Assembly (NCBI GenBank): GCA_947471745.1
Contig: CANJKZ010000774.1
Location: 1,674,001-1,738,000 of the forward strand
DNA: 64,000 bases
Source of the DNA: Closterium sp. Naga37s-1
Lineage: Eukaryota; Streptophyta; Zygnematophyceae; Desmidiales; Closteriaceae
Direction: 5' to 3'
The notes under the pieces were generated by a model. That model was not told the DNA's origin, searched no databases, and saw only the letters and a program-made list of their open reading frames with translations. The position numbers and the translations under genes were made by a program. How positions within the stretch are numbered: the first letter of the stretch is position 1; every line of letters starts with the position of its first letter. Below, piece by piece: positions 20,501-32,162 of this stretch.

Positions 20501-22999
20501 GTGGTGCTGCGGGAATTGTAGCTGGAGACCCTGGAGCTGAGGGTACTGGTGCTGTCTCTGCTGTTTCTGAAGGCGCTGCGCGGCCGCGGCCGTACTATGT
20601 TCCGCTCCTTCAGCAGTTTCTTGGTCGTGAGCCTGAGTCTCGTCCTGCGTCGCCTGAGTCTCGTCCTGCGTCACCTGAGTCTCGTCCTGCGTCACCTGAT
20701 TCTCATCCTGCGTCGCCTCTTCGCACTGGTCGACGTGTTCCGCGTCAGCGTCCTCCTCCTGTCCCTGGCACTCACTCTATGACTCTGCGTCCTTCTACTG
20801 CTCCACAGCGTGTCCCTCTGCCGTCTCCTCCTGCGTCCTCTCTTCCTGACGGTCCGGACCCAGAGTCTGACTCCCTTCGTGCTCCTAGTCCTACTGTCAC
20901 GCGTTTTCTGTCCATTGTTGTCTCTGACCCTTTGTTTGAGTCCATTGCTGCGTCTGCTCTAGTTGCTGAGCTTGTTGACTTTGCTGCCGCCTGTCGTCTA
21001 GACTATGCCACTAGTCTTGTTGCTGAGTCTGAGTCTGCGTCTGTCTGTCCTCCGTCCGTCGGGGGTGAGGGTGCTCTTGGCACGGACGTCCTTGAGGACA
21101 GTTAAGAGGAGTTTGAGTGCTTTGCCGCTGCTTTTCCTCATCTCGTGTCCATGCTGCTTGCCCCTGAGGGAGACCCGGATGCACCAGACATCCCGACCCC
21201 GCGCTCTTACGCAGAGGCGATAGAGGGTCCCTACTCCTCTCAATGGCAGACAGCCATGGACACAGAGATGGCTTCCTAGAAGTCCACAGGCACCTACGTC
21301 GACGAGGTTCCCCTGCCTGGGGCGAACATCGTCAGTGGCATGTGGATTTTCAGGGTGAAGCGGCCGCCGGGTTCTCCGCCTGTCTTCAAGGCACATTACG
21401 TCGCACGAGGCTTCAGTCAGCGACAGGGAGTTGACTTCTTCCAGACCTTCTCCCCTACCCCGAAGATGACCACTCTTCGGGTGCTGCTGCACGTCGCTGC
21501 TCAGCGTGACTACGAGCTACACTCTCTTGACTTCAGCACAGCCTTCCTACAGGGCAGCCTGCACGAGGAGATCTGGCTGCGCCGCCCACCTGGCTTCACT
21601 GGGTCGTTTCCTGCAGGTACCCAGCGGAGCCTCCGGCGGCCAGTCTACGGTCTCCGCCAGGCACCTCGTGAGTGGCACGACACACTGAGGACGACTCTTG
21701 CTGCTCTTGGGTTTGCTCCTTCCACTGCTGACCCGTCGCTGTTTCTACGCACCGACACCACTCTACCGCCGTTCTACGTTCTTGTGTACGTAGACGACTT
21801 GGTCTTTGCTACAGCTGACACTGAGGCACTCGCCCACGTGAAGTCCGAGCTGCAGAAGAGACACACGTGCACAGACCTGGGTGAGCTGACAAGCTATCTT
21901 GGCTTGCGGATCACCCGGGACAGAGCATAGCGCACCATTACCTTGACTCAGTCACACATGGTGCAGCAGGTCCTTCAGCGCTTCGGCTTCACCTACTCCT
22001 CGCCACAGTCCACTCCTCTGCCTGCCGGTCACTCGCTCTCAGCTCCACCTTCGGACGAGTCCGTAGAGCCGAGTGGCCCGTATCCAGAGCTTGTGGGCTG
22101 CCTCATGTACCTGATGACCTGCACTCGACCTGACCTTGCCTACCCTCTTAGCATTCTAGCACGCTATGTCGCTCCCGGCAGACACAGGAAGGAGCACATG
22201 GATGCAGCTAAGAGGGTGTTGCGCTACTTGTGCAGTACGTCGGGCATGGGGCTCGTGCTTGGAGGACGGGCTCGAGTTGTCCTCACTGGTCACGCAGACG
22301 CTTCTTGGGTTGACGACTTGGCTACGCAGCGGTCGTCACAGGGTTACACCTTCAGCCTTGGCTCTGGCTCTGTCTCTTTGCGGTCTATCCGCTCGTCTTC
22401 TGTTCTCAGTTCCAGTTGTGAGGCTGAGATCTACGCAGGGGCCATGGCTGCGCAGGAGTTACGCTGGCTCACCTACCTGCTGACCGACCTGGGAGAGCCG
22501 CCTCGTTCTCCTCCAGTGCTGTACGTCGACAACAAGGCCATGATTGCCTTTTGTCAGGAGCACAGACTGGAGCACAGAATGAAGGATATCGCTCTGCGCT
22601 ACTTCCTTGCTCGAGAGTTGCAGCAGCGTGGTCAGCTTCGTCTTGCTTACGTGGCCACTCGGGCCAACACTGCTGATGTTTTCACCAAGGCACTTCCGCC
22701 TTGTGATCATCAGCATTTCTGTACTGTTCTAGGCCTTGTACCTACTGTGCCTCACTTGCTTACTTCTTGACTCTGCTTGTACTGTACTCTCTATACATAT
22801 ACCTGCATGCTTACACTTGCTAGGTGGTGTTCACTGTATTACTTGTTCTCCTTTATATAACTCTGCATGTGAACTGGCCTTGTGGCCATTTGCTTGTGCT
22901 CAGAATGCGTGGTGAGGTCGTGATCCACCCTAAGCTTGCTTTGCCTTTCTTGACCGGTCTTGTGACCTCTTGTTCTCTCCCACTTTGCCTATGGGGGTG

Positions 23000-23130
23000 T
23001 GTCAAACTTATATGCTATAGCCTGTCTAGGCTGTAGTGGGGTAGTTCATATAGGGTACAACACTTTTAGGTTTCCCACTTGTACCCACCTGTTTGCTAGT
23101 CCAGTCATTCATTCCTTCACTATTCTGACA
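23000..23130 (+). repeat. 3' LTR of Copia-C1
   Basis: 131 bp, four substitutions from the 5' LTR, preceded by the polypurine tract ATGGGGGTG and followed by the target duplication ACGAT. The pol stop is at 22768-22770, leaving about 230 bp of non-coding sequence before the LTR. Confidence 0.95.
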
Positions 23131-25591
23131 ACGATCACCAGGATGTACTTAGCATCCTTCTGTGACGGATCCGTGCGGCTTCTCAACAAAAATCTATGCG
23201 TCGACAGGAGCGTAGAGGAAAGCGTTGGCCACGTCAATTTGGCGGAGCTTCTTTTGCTTCATGGAGGCTATCGCGAGAAGAATTTGTAGCGAGGTATGTC
23301 GGCTGACCAGCACGAAGGTTTCGGTGAAGTCCCGTCCATGCTCTTGGTTGAAACCGCGCATGACCCATCGTGCTTTGAATTTGTCGATTGTTCTGTCTGC
23401 CTTTGTTTTTACGTGGAAGACCCACTTTCCCGTGAGTATGGTCTTGTAGTGTGTTACTCTGATGGGTACTATCTTCCAGGTGTTTCTGTCTTCCAGCGCC
23501 TTTAACTCCCTGTCCATGGCTTCGCGCCATTTCTCCCTGTGCTCCCCCCCCAGAGCCTGCTGCACCGTAGAAGGCTCTCGCGGTGGCGATGCTCCATGGA
23601 CTGAGGTGACGAGGCCGAGAATCTGCAGTCCACTCTGTGTGCGTCGGGGAAGACTTGGATCCTCGGAATAGACTGCTTCGTCTCCTGCTTCTGGATCAGG
23701 TGTGAAGTTGGGGCCTATGCGTTCTGAAACGTTGGTGTTGACCAGCTGGGTGTAACGTAACCGTTGTCGGCGAAGTCGTAGTAGACTTCGGCGTTGACGC
23801 TTTTGCGAGGGTTGTCGTCGTCCATCGGAACGGGTACCGAGCAGTAGGGAAGAAGTCCGGCTTCCTCCGAAGCTCCGTCCACGTTTTGTTCATCCCAGTC
23901 AACCTCATCTGCTAGGGAGGCGAAGGCTCGGTTGCCACGGAAGCCGCCCGTGAGGTCTCGTTCTGCTGCCAAGTTGTCCAGGTACGTTTGGAGAGTGAGT
24001 CGTTCATAGAAAATCACGTCACGTGCTGCTACTATTTCCTTTGAGTGGACGTCGAAGATCTTCCACGCGTTGTAATGTTTTTCGATGCCCAGGTGTAGCC
24101 CCCACTGTGCGCGTTGTGAGAATCGCCCGGCTTGTGCAGTGTGGGGTTGGTACTGTACCATGCAACCAAAAACTCGTAACATTTTCGTGTTGCCCAATTT
24201 TCGTGTCCACAGCAGATGCGGTGATGGGTTGTTCGGAACCGAGGATGAGGAAAGCAAGTTGTGTAGCAGTACAGCGTGGTCCATCGCATCGGGCCACTGA
24301 TGGTTGGGTAGTCGCATGCCATGTAGCAGCTTGCGCATGGTGTTCTGGAGGGTCCTGTTCATCCTTTCTGCAACACCTTGCTGTTGATGGGCGTAGGGAA
24401 GAGAGATGAGTCACTTAATGCCTCTCTCGGCCAGGTATTGCTTGAGCCTCAATGACTGGTATTCTCCTCCCCCGTCTGACTGAAAGCTCTTTAGCTTTAC
24501 TCCGGTCTCCCTTTCCGCTACTGGGAGCCATGCGACGAAGGCTTCGAAGGCCATATCGTGGCTTGGTAGGTTGAGGTGCCAGACGTATCTGGTCGCATCG
24601 TCGATGAATGTTATCACGTAGTTGTAGGCTCCTTGTCTGCTTTCGCGAGTGTACAGTATGTCGCTGTAAACCTTCTCCAGTGGTGCGTATGCTGGCGCGC
24701 TCGGGTTGTGGTGAGAAACGAACGGTTGATGGGGTAAGTCGGCTTTGAGGCAAGTAAAGCAGGTTCCACGGACTCGTTGAAGTTCTTTGCCGTCTGGTAA
24801 GAGTAGCGAGTCCTTGTCAAGAACTCCTGCTCTTATCGTGTTGTTCTGTGTCGTGTTGTTGGGACGTCCTAACCTTTGATGCCACTGTGATTTGTTGGCG
24901 CGATGTCGAGGTGAACGTCTGTATAGGTCGGAGTTGGAGTAGAAGCCTACATTGATGTTGGCGCTTCTGTGGACGTCACGTGGGGCGGGATTCAACTGTT
25001 GAGCTGGATTCGGCGTGGAACCGTTGATGGGAGGTGGTGTTGTTGAAGGGCTGGCGATTGGTGTTGTTGTCTCTGTTGTTGCTTCTTCTTCTGTGAATGT
25101 TGCTGCTGCTTCTGCTGGTGTTGTTTCTGCTTCTATCAGTGTTGTCTGCTGGATTACTGCTAACGCCCTTGTCCGTTCTGCTTGAGGTATAGTCTGCGAG
25201 TACCAGAAGCCTCCGAGACTGAAGTCGGAGTCGAGATCCGGCGGGTGCGTCCAAGTGGTGAAGTTGACGATCGCGTCGCTGTCAGCAGTGCCTTGATCTG
25301 GAACGAAGTCAAGGACGAAGACGTTGTTTTTCAGAACCGCCTTCCTGATGTAAAGACCGCCCTTTCCGTGGCACAGCTTGAACTCCTGAGTGGTGGTGTC
25401 GGCTTTGAGGTGAATCCCCCTCACCATGAGCTGGCTGATACTGAGTAAGTTGTACCCGAGTCCTTCAGCAATCAGAACTTTTGACATCTGCAGGATGACG
25501 TTAGTTTCGCGGGACCGTAGCTGAACCACTCCTTGTCGTCGTGTGCGCAGGTACTAGTTGTTGGCGACGGTTATCACGACTTCCCGTTTGA
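23131..25591 (-). pseudogene. Copia-B1 integrase and start of reverse transcriptase
   Basis: On the minus strand, 25529-24411 encodes the end of protease and GAG-pre-integrase (WHQRLGR...CFTCLKADLPHQ) and the integrase core (YSDILYT, FIDDATRY, SFQSDGGGEYQS). A TGA at 24411 splits it from the next part (HQQQ.AERMNRTLQNTMRKLL with the catalytic Glu, 24362-23715). RT starts at about 23565 (WKIVPI, ILTGKWVFHVKTK, QIDVANAFLYAPVDA with the first catalytic Asp) and stops in the window before YVDD. The Copia-A insertion separates it from the protease fragment at 32079-32162. Confidence 0.88.
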
Positions 25592-26413
25592 TGTTATAGT
25601 CACAGTAGGCTTCAATGTGCCTAAAACGAAAGATAGAGTGCACAGTCGGATTTCTGCACAGCGGCTTTAAACGTTCATAGCGTTCTGGTCACAGTTTCAA
25701 ATGACCTGATTTAACTTGGATCTGGAGCGTCGTAACGTCGCCTACAATAGGCAATTTAGATCGCACGATTTCACCAAGTATTGACGACACAGCATCGGTT
25801 TGAACGAACGGCACTATAGCAGCCACTATATTCTTAGAACACACAATAGGAAGAGTTAGGAAGAGTTACGAGTTGGGAATGACTCCCAGCTCCTACAAAC
25901 CCCAAGAGCCGAGGTACAGTGATGTGGAACAGTGCCACACTGTCCCCAACCAAGAAGGGTCTCGAAACTACCCTCCACAAGGGTCTACACCAACATAAGT
26001 GTTACACTACACATTGTAATGTAACTATCTTCAACATCTTGAAGTGTACCCTTTTTGGCGAGCTTCGAAATCACTTGAGGCTTGACACCAAGGCTCTGGT
26101 TCTTCACCACAAACTCATCCTTGAGTTCTTCATGGGTCTGCTGCACACACCTGCGACACGCCGAACGTTCGACACAGGACAAAATAGGAACCGCGCGAGA
26201 CACACAAGCGACAAGATAGAAACCGCGCGGGACACGAATAGCGATAACTCGCTATTGACTTGACACGCACACATTCGACATCATGACTCAACATTCACAC
26301 ACTATTATAAGCATGAAATATATATTATCTCATGCCCTCATACCATTCCATGCACACACGCATGCACGCACACGGACAACAAGCCGAGTGCAAACCGTAG
26401 GGTTGCACCAACA
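25592..26413 (-). repeat. 3' LTR of Copia-A
   Basis: 822 bp on plus, TGTTATAGTCAC...GGTTGCACCAACA; near-identical to 31258-32078. Confidence 0.96.
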
Positions 26414-26452
26414 AACTCCCCCTCGGATTGTTGGCCTTAGGATCTTGCTCTC

Positions 26453-29400
26453 TCAGTTCAGAGACATCCCAGCCAGCTTGCAGCACTTCCAATGCTGCTG
26501 CTCCACCAGCCTCTTGGTCATCATATCAGCTGGCTGCCCCGTCGTCTTCACATAGTGCAACTCAACTTCACCCGCGGCCACCATGCTCCTCGTCCAATGC
26601 CACTTCACCCTCATGTGCTTGGTGAGGCCATGCAACACAGGGTTTTTAGCAAGAGCAATGGCACCCTGGCTGTCACAATAGAGAGGGGTAGGTCCTTGCT
26701 GCTCCTCCCCCAATTCAGCCAACAAACTCCGCTGCCACACAATCTCCCGCACGGCACGGAAGAGTGCCATGTACTCGGACTCCACCGAGCTCAATGCTTG
26801 ATCAACCTGCTTCTTGCTCTCCCAAGCAGTTGGGCCTCCACCAACACAGCAAATGAACCCTCCAACACTTGTCATGTCCTCTGGTTCCGATGCATATGAA
26901 GCATCCGAGTAGGCGGTGAGGAACAAACGCCCGGGTTCTACACCATCCGCGCCCTTTTGGCGCCTTTGCGCCGCCGCCGAGTATTGCAGCCCAACGGTCG
27001 GTGTTTGGCCAAGATACTTGGCCACCCTCATTCCAGCTGCTACCTGCTCCTCATTAGGGCATTGCACAACCCTAGTCAGCTGCCCGGTAGCAAAGGCCAC
27101 GTCCGGCCGAGTGTTTACCGCCGCATACATGAGGCTGCCCACCAACGAGTGAAAACGGCACCTCTCCTCTTCACCAACGCTCTCCTCCTCTGGTCCCTTC
27201 ACACACTTGAACCCAGAGGGAAAGGGAGTAGCCACATGGCCTTCACTCTGGCCAAAGTTGGCAGCCAACGCCTCCAGGTACTTCCGTTGGTGCACCCGCA
27301 TGCACCGCTTCTCCACGTCTCGTTCGATGTGGAGCCCAAGGTAGAAGTTCACGTCACCAAGGGACTTGCACTTGAACTTGTCCTGAAGCTTCAGCATCAC
27401 CTCCTTCACAAGGTCAGAGGAGGGTGAGAATATGAGAATGTCATCCACATAAGCTACCATGAAGCTCCTCTGCTCCCCCTCGCCAAGCATGAACAAGGAG
27501 TGATCGGCCGTTGAGGGAGTGAAGCCGATCCCCTCCAACACTTCGCGCAGCTTCATGTACCATTGCCTAGGGGCCTGCTTCAGCCCATAGAGGGCCTTCT
27601 TCAGCTTCCACACTCTGCCACTACCATCATCAAACCCCTCTGGCTGCGCCATAAAAATCTCCTCCTCAAGGATGCCGTTAAGGAATGCCGTTACGATGTC
27701 CATTTGCTTTACTACCCATCCTTTGATGGCGGCTCCCGCGAATAGGGTTCGCAGCGTCGTCGGCTTCACCACAGGGGCAAACAGCTCCTTGAAGTCCACC
27801 TTCTCCTTCTGCTGGTACCCCTTGGCTACAAGCCTAGACTTGTAGCGCTCGATCTTGCCGTCGGCATCCGACTTGATTTTTGAAGAGCCACTTGGACGTT
27901 ATCGCCGTACGCCCCTCCGGTAGCTCCACCAATTCAAACGTGTCATTCTCCTCGATGCTCTTCAGCTCACTCTCCATGGCCTTCTTCCACTCCTCAGCAT
28001 CACTACTCTCCAAAGCCTCCTTGAGAGTTGCTGGTTCTCCCGGCATCTCCACCGGAGAGAAGAACGCGAAGGCACACTCCTCGTAGTCACTCTCCTCGTC
28101 GTCTCCGACCATCATTGCCGCTCCGGCCAGGGCTGTCTTGCCCTGCTTTCCCGGCGCATCATAGGTCAGCCTATTAGGGGGTTGAACTCTCCTCTTCCCC
28201 CTTCCTTCCTCCTCAGCTGCAGGGACTTGAAGGCCTTGGCGTTGCTGCGGTGTGGCTCGAATCCGTGGAGCACTCGTAGTACGGGAAGGGAGTGACGGTG
28301 CACGCTCGCTCACTTGCTGCACCTCCTCCTCTTCTTCCTCTGCATCATTGGCCTCCTCTCCCCCATTCACAAGGGAGGATTGCCTTGTGGTTGTGCTGTC
28401 GCTGCTCAGCTCCAAAGGCAGCTCCACATGCTCCAAACCGGAACTCTTCACCTCCCCAAACCGCACGCCTATCTTCGCCTCATTCTCCGCCTTCCAATCC
28501 TTGTACATGAAGTTCTCCATGAACTTGCAGTCCCTGCTCACCAAGAACTTCTTGGTGAATGGGTCCCAAAGAAGCCATCCCTTGCTGTTTTGAGCCATGC
28601 CCAAGTGCACGGCCCACACCGCCTTGGCACCAAGCTTGTTGTGCCGAAGATGCTTAGGCACGAGCGCCATGCACATGCACCCGAACACCCGAAGCATATC
28701 CACCTTTGGCTTCCTTCCTAGCCACTCCACATAGGGCACCCATTTGTCTGCTCCCACATGAGTCAAGGCTCTGTTCTTGGCCACACACGCGCTCCGCACC
28801 GCATCAGGCCAGAAATAGTCGGGTAGCCCGGCTTCAATGAGCAACCCGCGTGCCGCCTCCGTGATTGTGCGGTTCGCTCGCTCGGCGATGCCGTTCATTG
28901 CAGGGGGGTATGGCATGGTGAGGGAGTGCCGAATACCATTCTTCTTCAGCCACAACCCAAACTCCTTGCTCAGGAACTCTCCCCCTCGATCGGTGCGGAT
29001 TGACTTGACTAGACGGTCTTGTTGCCGCTCCACCATCGGGAACCAATCCGTCTTCAACGTTTCAGCCACGTCGCTCTTCTTGGCCAGCACGTACACCCAA
29101 GTCATGCGGGTGTAGACGTCGACAATGGTGAGAAAATACTCAGCTCTAGCAGCTCCAAGCTTCAGGGGGCCCACCCCGTCCATCACCACCTCATCAAGCG
29201 GTGCCTTTGTCGTTGCCTCCGAACTAGGGAACGGAAACCGGGTGAACTTGGCTTGAATGCACGTCGGGCAGCCAAGCACCTCATCGGGCTCCCTCTTCAC
29301 ACGTATGCCAGCAACCATCTCATTCTTCACTAGCTGCTGCAAGATGGGCAGGGCCACATGCCCCATGCGCCGATGCAAGGTGAGCCAATCACACTCCCCC

Positions 29401-31223
29401 GTAGCCGAAGTTGGATTGGAGAATGCCGCGCTCGCAATAGCGCCCCACATACTCTCTCCGTAGTCCTCCTCCGCTGCTGCCTCTGGGTTCTCCTCACCCT
29501 TTTGCTGCTCCTTGGTTGCTGCACCACTCTCCTTAGGTTCACTGAACTTGCTGGTCCCTCCAGGTTTGCTCTTCTTGAGCTCATTCTCCTTAGCGCGACC
29601 GTTCGCGCCATCGTCGCTACCGACCGCTCCATCCTTGGTGCTGATGCTTGCTGCCACTTGCCTCTCCTTAGGCATAGGGACCACTGGGATCTGCCACATC
29701 TCGTTGTAGACATCCCTGTCCTCATGAAGGTCCCAAAGAATTCGATCGCCAAGCCTTGCGGTGTAGGTCTTGGCTCCCTTCGAGTTCGTGTCCATGCCGG
29801 CCTTTGCCAACCGCCGCACGGAAATCAGGTTTGCAGCAAGGCTGGGCACCCAAAGCACGTTCTTGAGGCCCACCATCTTCCCATCAGCACCCTTGAACAT
29901 GGCCTTGCCCATGCCTTTCACCTCTGCTCGCTGCCCCAAAGCCGATGTGACATGCTTCACCGGTGACGGCTCGAGTTCGGTGAGCAAGTCCGGGCGAGGT
30001 GTCATGCTATAGGTAGCGCCACTATCAATCACCCAATAGTCCAGGGGGTGTAGGGTCACCTTTCCCACAGCTGTTGGCTCCTCAAAGCCTTCATCCTTCT
30101 CTGGACCAGCCGGTACTTGCGTCGACACAAAGTAGAATAGACCCGGGTACCGATCGTCGCTTGGACCCTTGTCGTTATCTTCGTTCTTCATATTTGCAGC
30201 ACCGCCTCCGCGACCGTCACGGCCTCCACGACCTCTTCCTCTCCCTCCTCCTGCTCCTCTACCCTCTTGGCCTTGAGCAGGGGTCCAACCATCAGGGAGT
30301 TTGTAGCAGTCGCGCCACATGTGTCCGCTCTTGTGGCAATAGTGACACTCGCCGTCGAATCGGCCGCGACCGCGTCCGTAGCTCTTGTCGTCGCTGCCGT
30401 AACCGCCACTCCTGCGGCCTCCGCCGAAGTTGCTGCCACCAAACCTTCCTCCCCCTCGTCCTCTGCCTCTTCCTCGACCATATCCACGGCCGATGCTCAC
30501 TGCCCTAGCGCCATCCGCACTCGCCAACTCACGGCGGCGGAAATCCTCTTGAAGGATAGCTCGCTTCACGTCTTCAAGCGAGAGGCGGGGCAAGTCGCGA
30601 TTAAGGTTGATGATGAGCGAGGACCATGACTCTGGGAGTAAGGCCAGCAACTTGGTCTTCTTTTGGAGCTCACTGTAGTTCAAATCAGCTCCCTCAAGGC
30701 GCGTCAACAAGTCGAAGAATTTCTGCACCCCTTCTTCAACCGCTTCGTCTTCTTCAATTCGTAGTGCCGCCATTTGCCGTTCCAACACCACCGCTACCGC
30801 CGCTGTTGCAGGAGCATGTACACCCTTGAGAGCAGCCCATGCCTTTGGTCCTTTCTCTGGTTCACGCTGGAATGGCTTGATGTGACGGATCTGACTGCTC
30901 CCCAACGCTTGCCCAAGTAAGAGATAGCCTTGTGCGCTCTTCCGCACCCACGGGCTCTTCTCCGGGTCGTTCTCGGGGCGCTTCTCCGTTCCTTCCATCA
31001 CCTCCAGCAGGTCATAGTGGTCAAAGATGTTCTCCATCTTGAAGGACCATTCAGCAAAATTGTCACCGTTGAACTTGTCAAGCCCAAACACCCTAGGCTC
31101 ATCCCTAGGTGGGCCAAGACTTGGTTGCATGGGCGCCATGGCTGAATCACGGGGTTGGCCTTGAGCTTGAGCTTCTCCACTGCCACCAGCACCTCTGCCA
31201 CCCCTTTCCTCAGGTCCAGACAT
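26453..31223 (-). pseudogene. Copia-A gag-pol polyprotein, one frameshift from intact
   Basis: ATG at 31223 (MSGPEERGG). In order: UBN2-type gag (LDKFNGDNFAEWSFKME...FFDLLTRLEGADLNYSE), CCHC zinc knuckle CHYCHKSGHMWRDC, protease VIDSGATYSM, GAG-pre-integrase LHRRMGHV...CPTCIQAKF, integrase with Asp (VMDGVGPLK), Asp (RTDRGGEF) and Glu (NGIAERANR). Then RT (QMDIVTAFLNG, YGLKQAPR, YVDDILIF) and RNase H (YSDASYAS, SSVESEYMAL, YCDSQGAIAL), stopping at 26453. A five-A run at about 27888, where the flanking frames predict four, shifts the frame at the start of RT. The rest is open for about 1590 codons, so the shift is recent or a sequencing error. Confidence 0.93.
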
Positions 31224-31257
31224 TGTCGAAACTGCTCCAAGGGGCTCTGATACCACT

Positions 31258-32078
31258 TGTTATAGTCACAATAGGCTTCAATGTGCCTAAAACGAAAGAT
31301 AGAGTGCACAGTCGGATTTCTGCACAGCGGCTTTAAACGTTCATAGCGTTCTGGTCACAGCTTCAAATGACCTGATTTAACTTGGATCTGGAGCGTCGTA
31401 ACGTCGCCTACAATAGGCAATTTAGATCGCACGTTTTCACCAAGTATTGACGACACAGCATCGGTTTGAACGAACGGCACTATGGCAGCCACTATATTCT
31501 TAGAACACACAATAGGAAGAGTTAGGAAGAGTTACGAGTTGGGAATGACTCCCAGCTCCTACAAACCCCAAGAGCCGAGGTACAGTGATGTGGAACAGTG
31601 CCACACTGTCCCCAACCAAGAAGGGTCTCGAAACTACCCTCCACAAGGGTCTACACCAACATAAGTGTTACACTACACATTGTAATGTAACTATCTTCAA
31701 CATCTTGAAGTGTACCCTTTTTGGCGAGCTTCGAAATCACTTGAGGCTTGACACCAAGGCTCTGGTTCTTCACCACAAACTCATCCTTGAGTTCTTCATG
31801 GGTCTGCTGCACACACCTGCGACACGCCGAACGTTCGACACAGGACAAAATAGGAACCGCGCGAGACACACAAGCGACAAGATAGAAACCGCGCGGGACA
31901 CGAATAGCGATAACTCGCTATTGACTTGACATGCACACATTCGACATCATGACTCAACATTCACACACTATTATAAGCATGAAATATATATTATCTCATG
32001 CCCTCATACCATTCCATGCACACACGCATGCACGCACACGGACAACAAGCCGAGTGCAAACCGTAGGTTGCACCAACA
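31258..32078 (-). repeat. 5' LTR of Copia-A
   Basis: 821 bp, the promoter-side LTR of this minus-strand element. It differs from the 3' LTR by a few substitutions and one G in the GTAGGG/GTAGG run. Confidence 0.96.
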
Positions 32079-32162
32079 TTTGAGGCGTTGTTCCTGTTGA
32101 ACGAAGCGATTTGAAGAGCACATGTGTTGTCCGCAGCAGCTGTCCAAGAACCAAGTGTTTTT
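32079..32162 (-). pseudogene. Copia-B1 protease fragment
   Basis: 84 bp collinear with Copia-B2 at about 55262-55345. It encodes TWFLDSCCGQHMCSSNRF on the minus strand, the protease active-site region with D-S-C in place of the usual D-[ST]-G. It ends abruptly at the gypsy junction. Confidence 0.8.

Larger units (their letters stand above)
16459..22770 (+). pseudogene. Copia-C1 gag-pol, disrupted by stops, a frameshift and the TRIM
   Basis: Gag starts at ATG 16459 (MASPNVLTFDAEG). It has a TAG at 16720-16722, a 15-C homopolymer at about 16920 that throws the frame, and the TRIM at 17002. After the TRIM, gag resumes (about 17555-18040, poly-Gly) and stops at a TAG near 18040. From 18332 to 20452 one frame holds protease (LDSGASR), the WHHRLGH/CVEG block and integrase (HMDVWGP, HSDRGGEF, then QQNVIAERR where the sister copy has QQNGIAE). 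RT and RNase H follow in pieces (20779-21105, 21340-21930 with YVDD, 21943-22770 with HADASW and YVDNKA). Most stops align with CAG codons in Copia-C3. Confidence 0.9.
15592..23130 (+). mobile_element. Copia-C1: full-length, decayed copia element, TSD ACGAT
   Basis: A plus-strand element with 131-bp LTRs at 15592-15722 and 23000-23130. They differ at four positions (about 3%) and are flanked by ACGAT at 15587-15591 and 23131-23135. The PBS TGGTATTCTGAGCAGG starts at 15723, and the polypurine tract ATGGGGGTG ends at 22999. The order is leader, gag, glycine linker, protease, integrase, Gly/Ala-rich spacer, RT, RNase H. It lies inside the RT of Copia-B1 and in turn contains a TRIM array. Confidence 0.96.
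25592..32078 (-). mobile_element. Copia-A: complete, young Ty1/copia element, TSD TTTGA
   Basis: A 6487-bp element with LTRs at 25592-26413 and 31258-32078 (821-822 bp, about six differences seen by eye). TTTGA flanks it at 25587-25591 and 32079-32083. On the minus strand, PBS TGGTATCAGAGC follows the 5' LTR after a 2-nt spacer (31255-31244), and polypurine tract GAGGGGGAGTT precedes the 3' LTR. One 1-bp frameshift is the only coding lesion I see. Two solo LTRs of the same family (458-1234 and 35755-36534) are in this window. Confidence 0.97.
14144..32162 (-). mobile_element. Copia-B1: old copia element split by two nested insertions, 5' end deleted
   Basis: The pieces are 14144-15591 (3' LTR, RNase H, end of RT), 23131-25591 (RT start, integrase, GAG-pre-integrase) and 32079-32162 (protease start). 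Copia-C1 and Copia-A fill the gaps, each with its own target duplication. Joined end to end, the pieces are collinear with the separate copy Copia-B2 (51409-57300). After 32162 the sequence switches to a gypsy integrase, so the gag end and 5' LTR are deleted. It is the oldest recognisable layer of this cluster. Confidence 0.9.
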
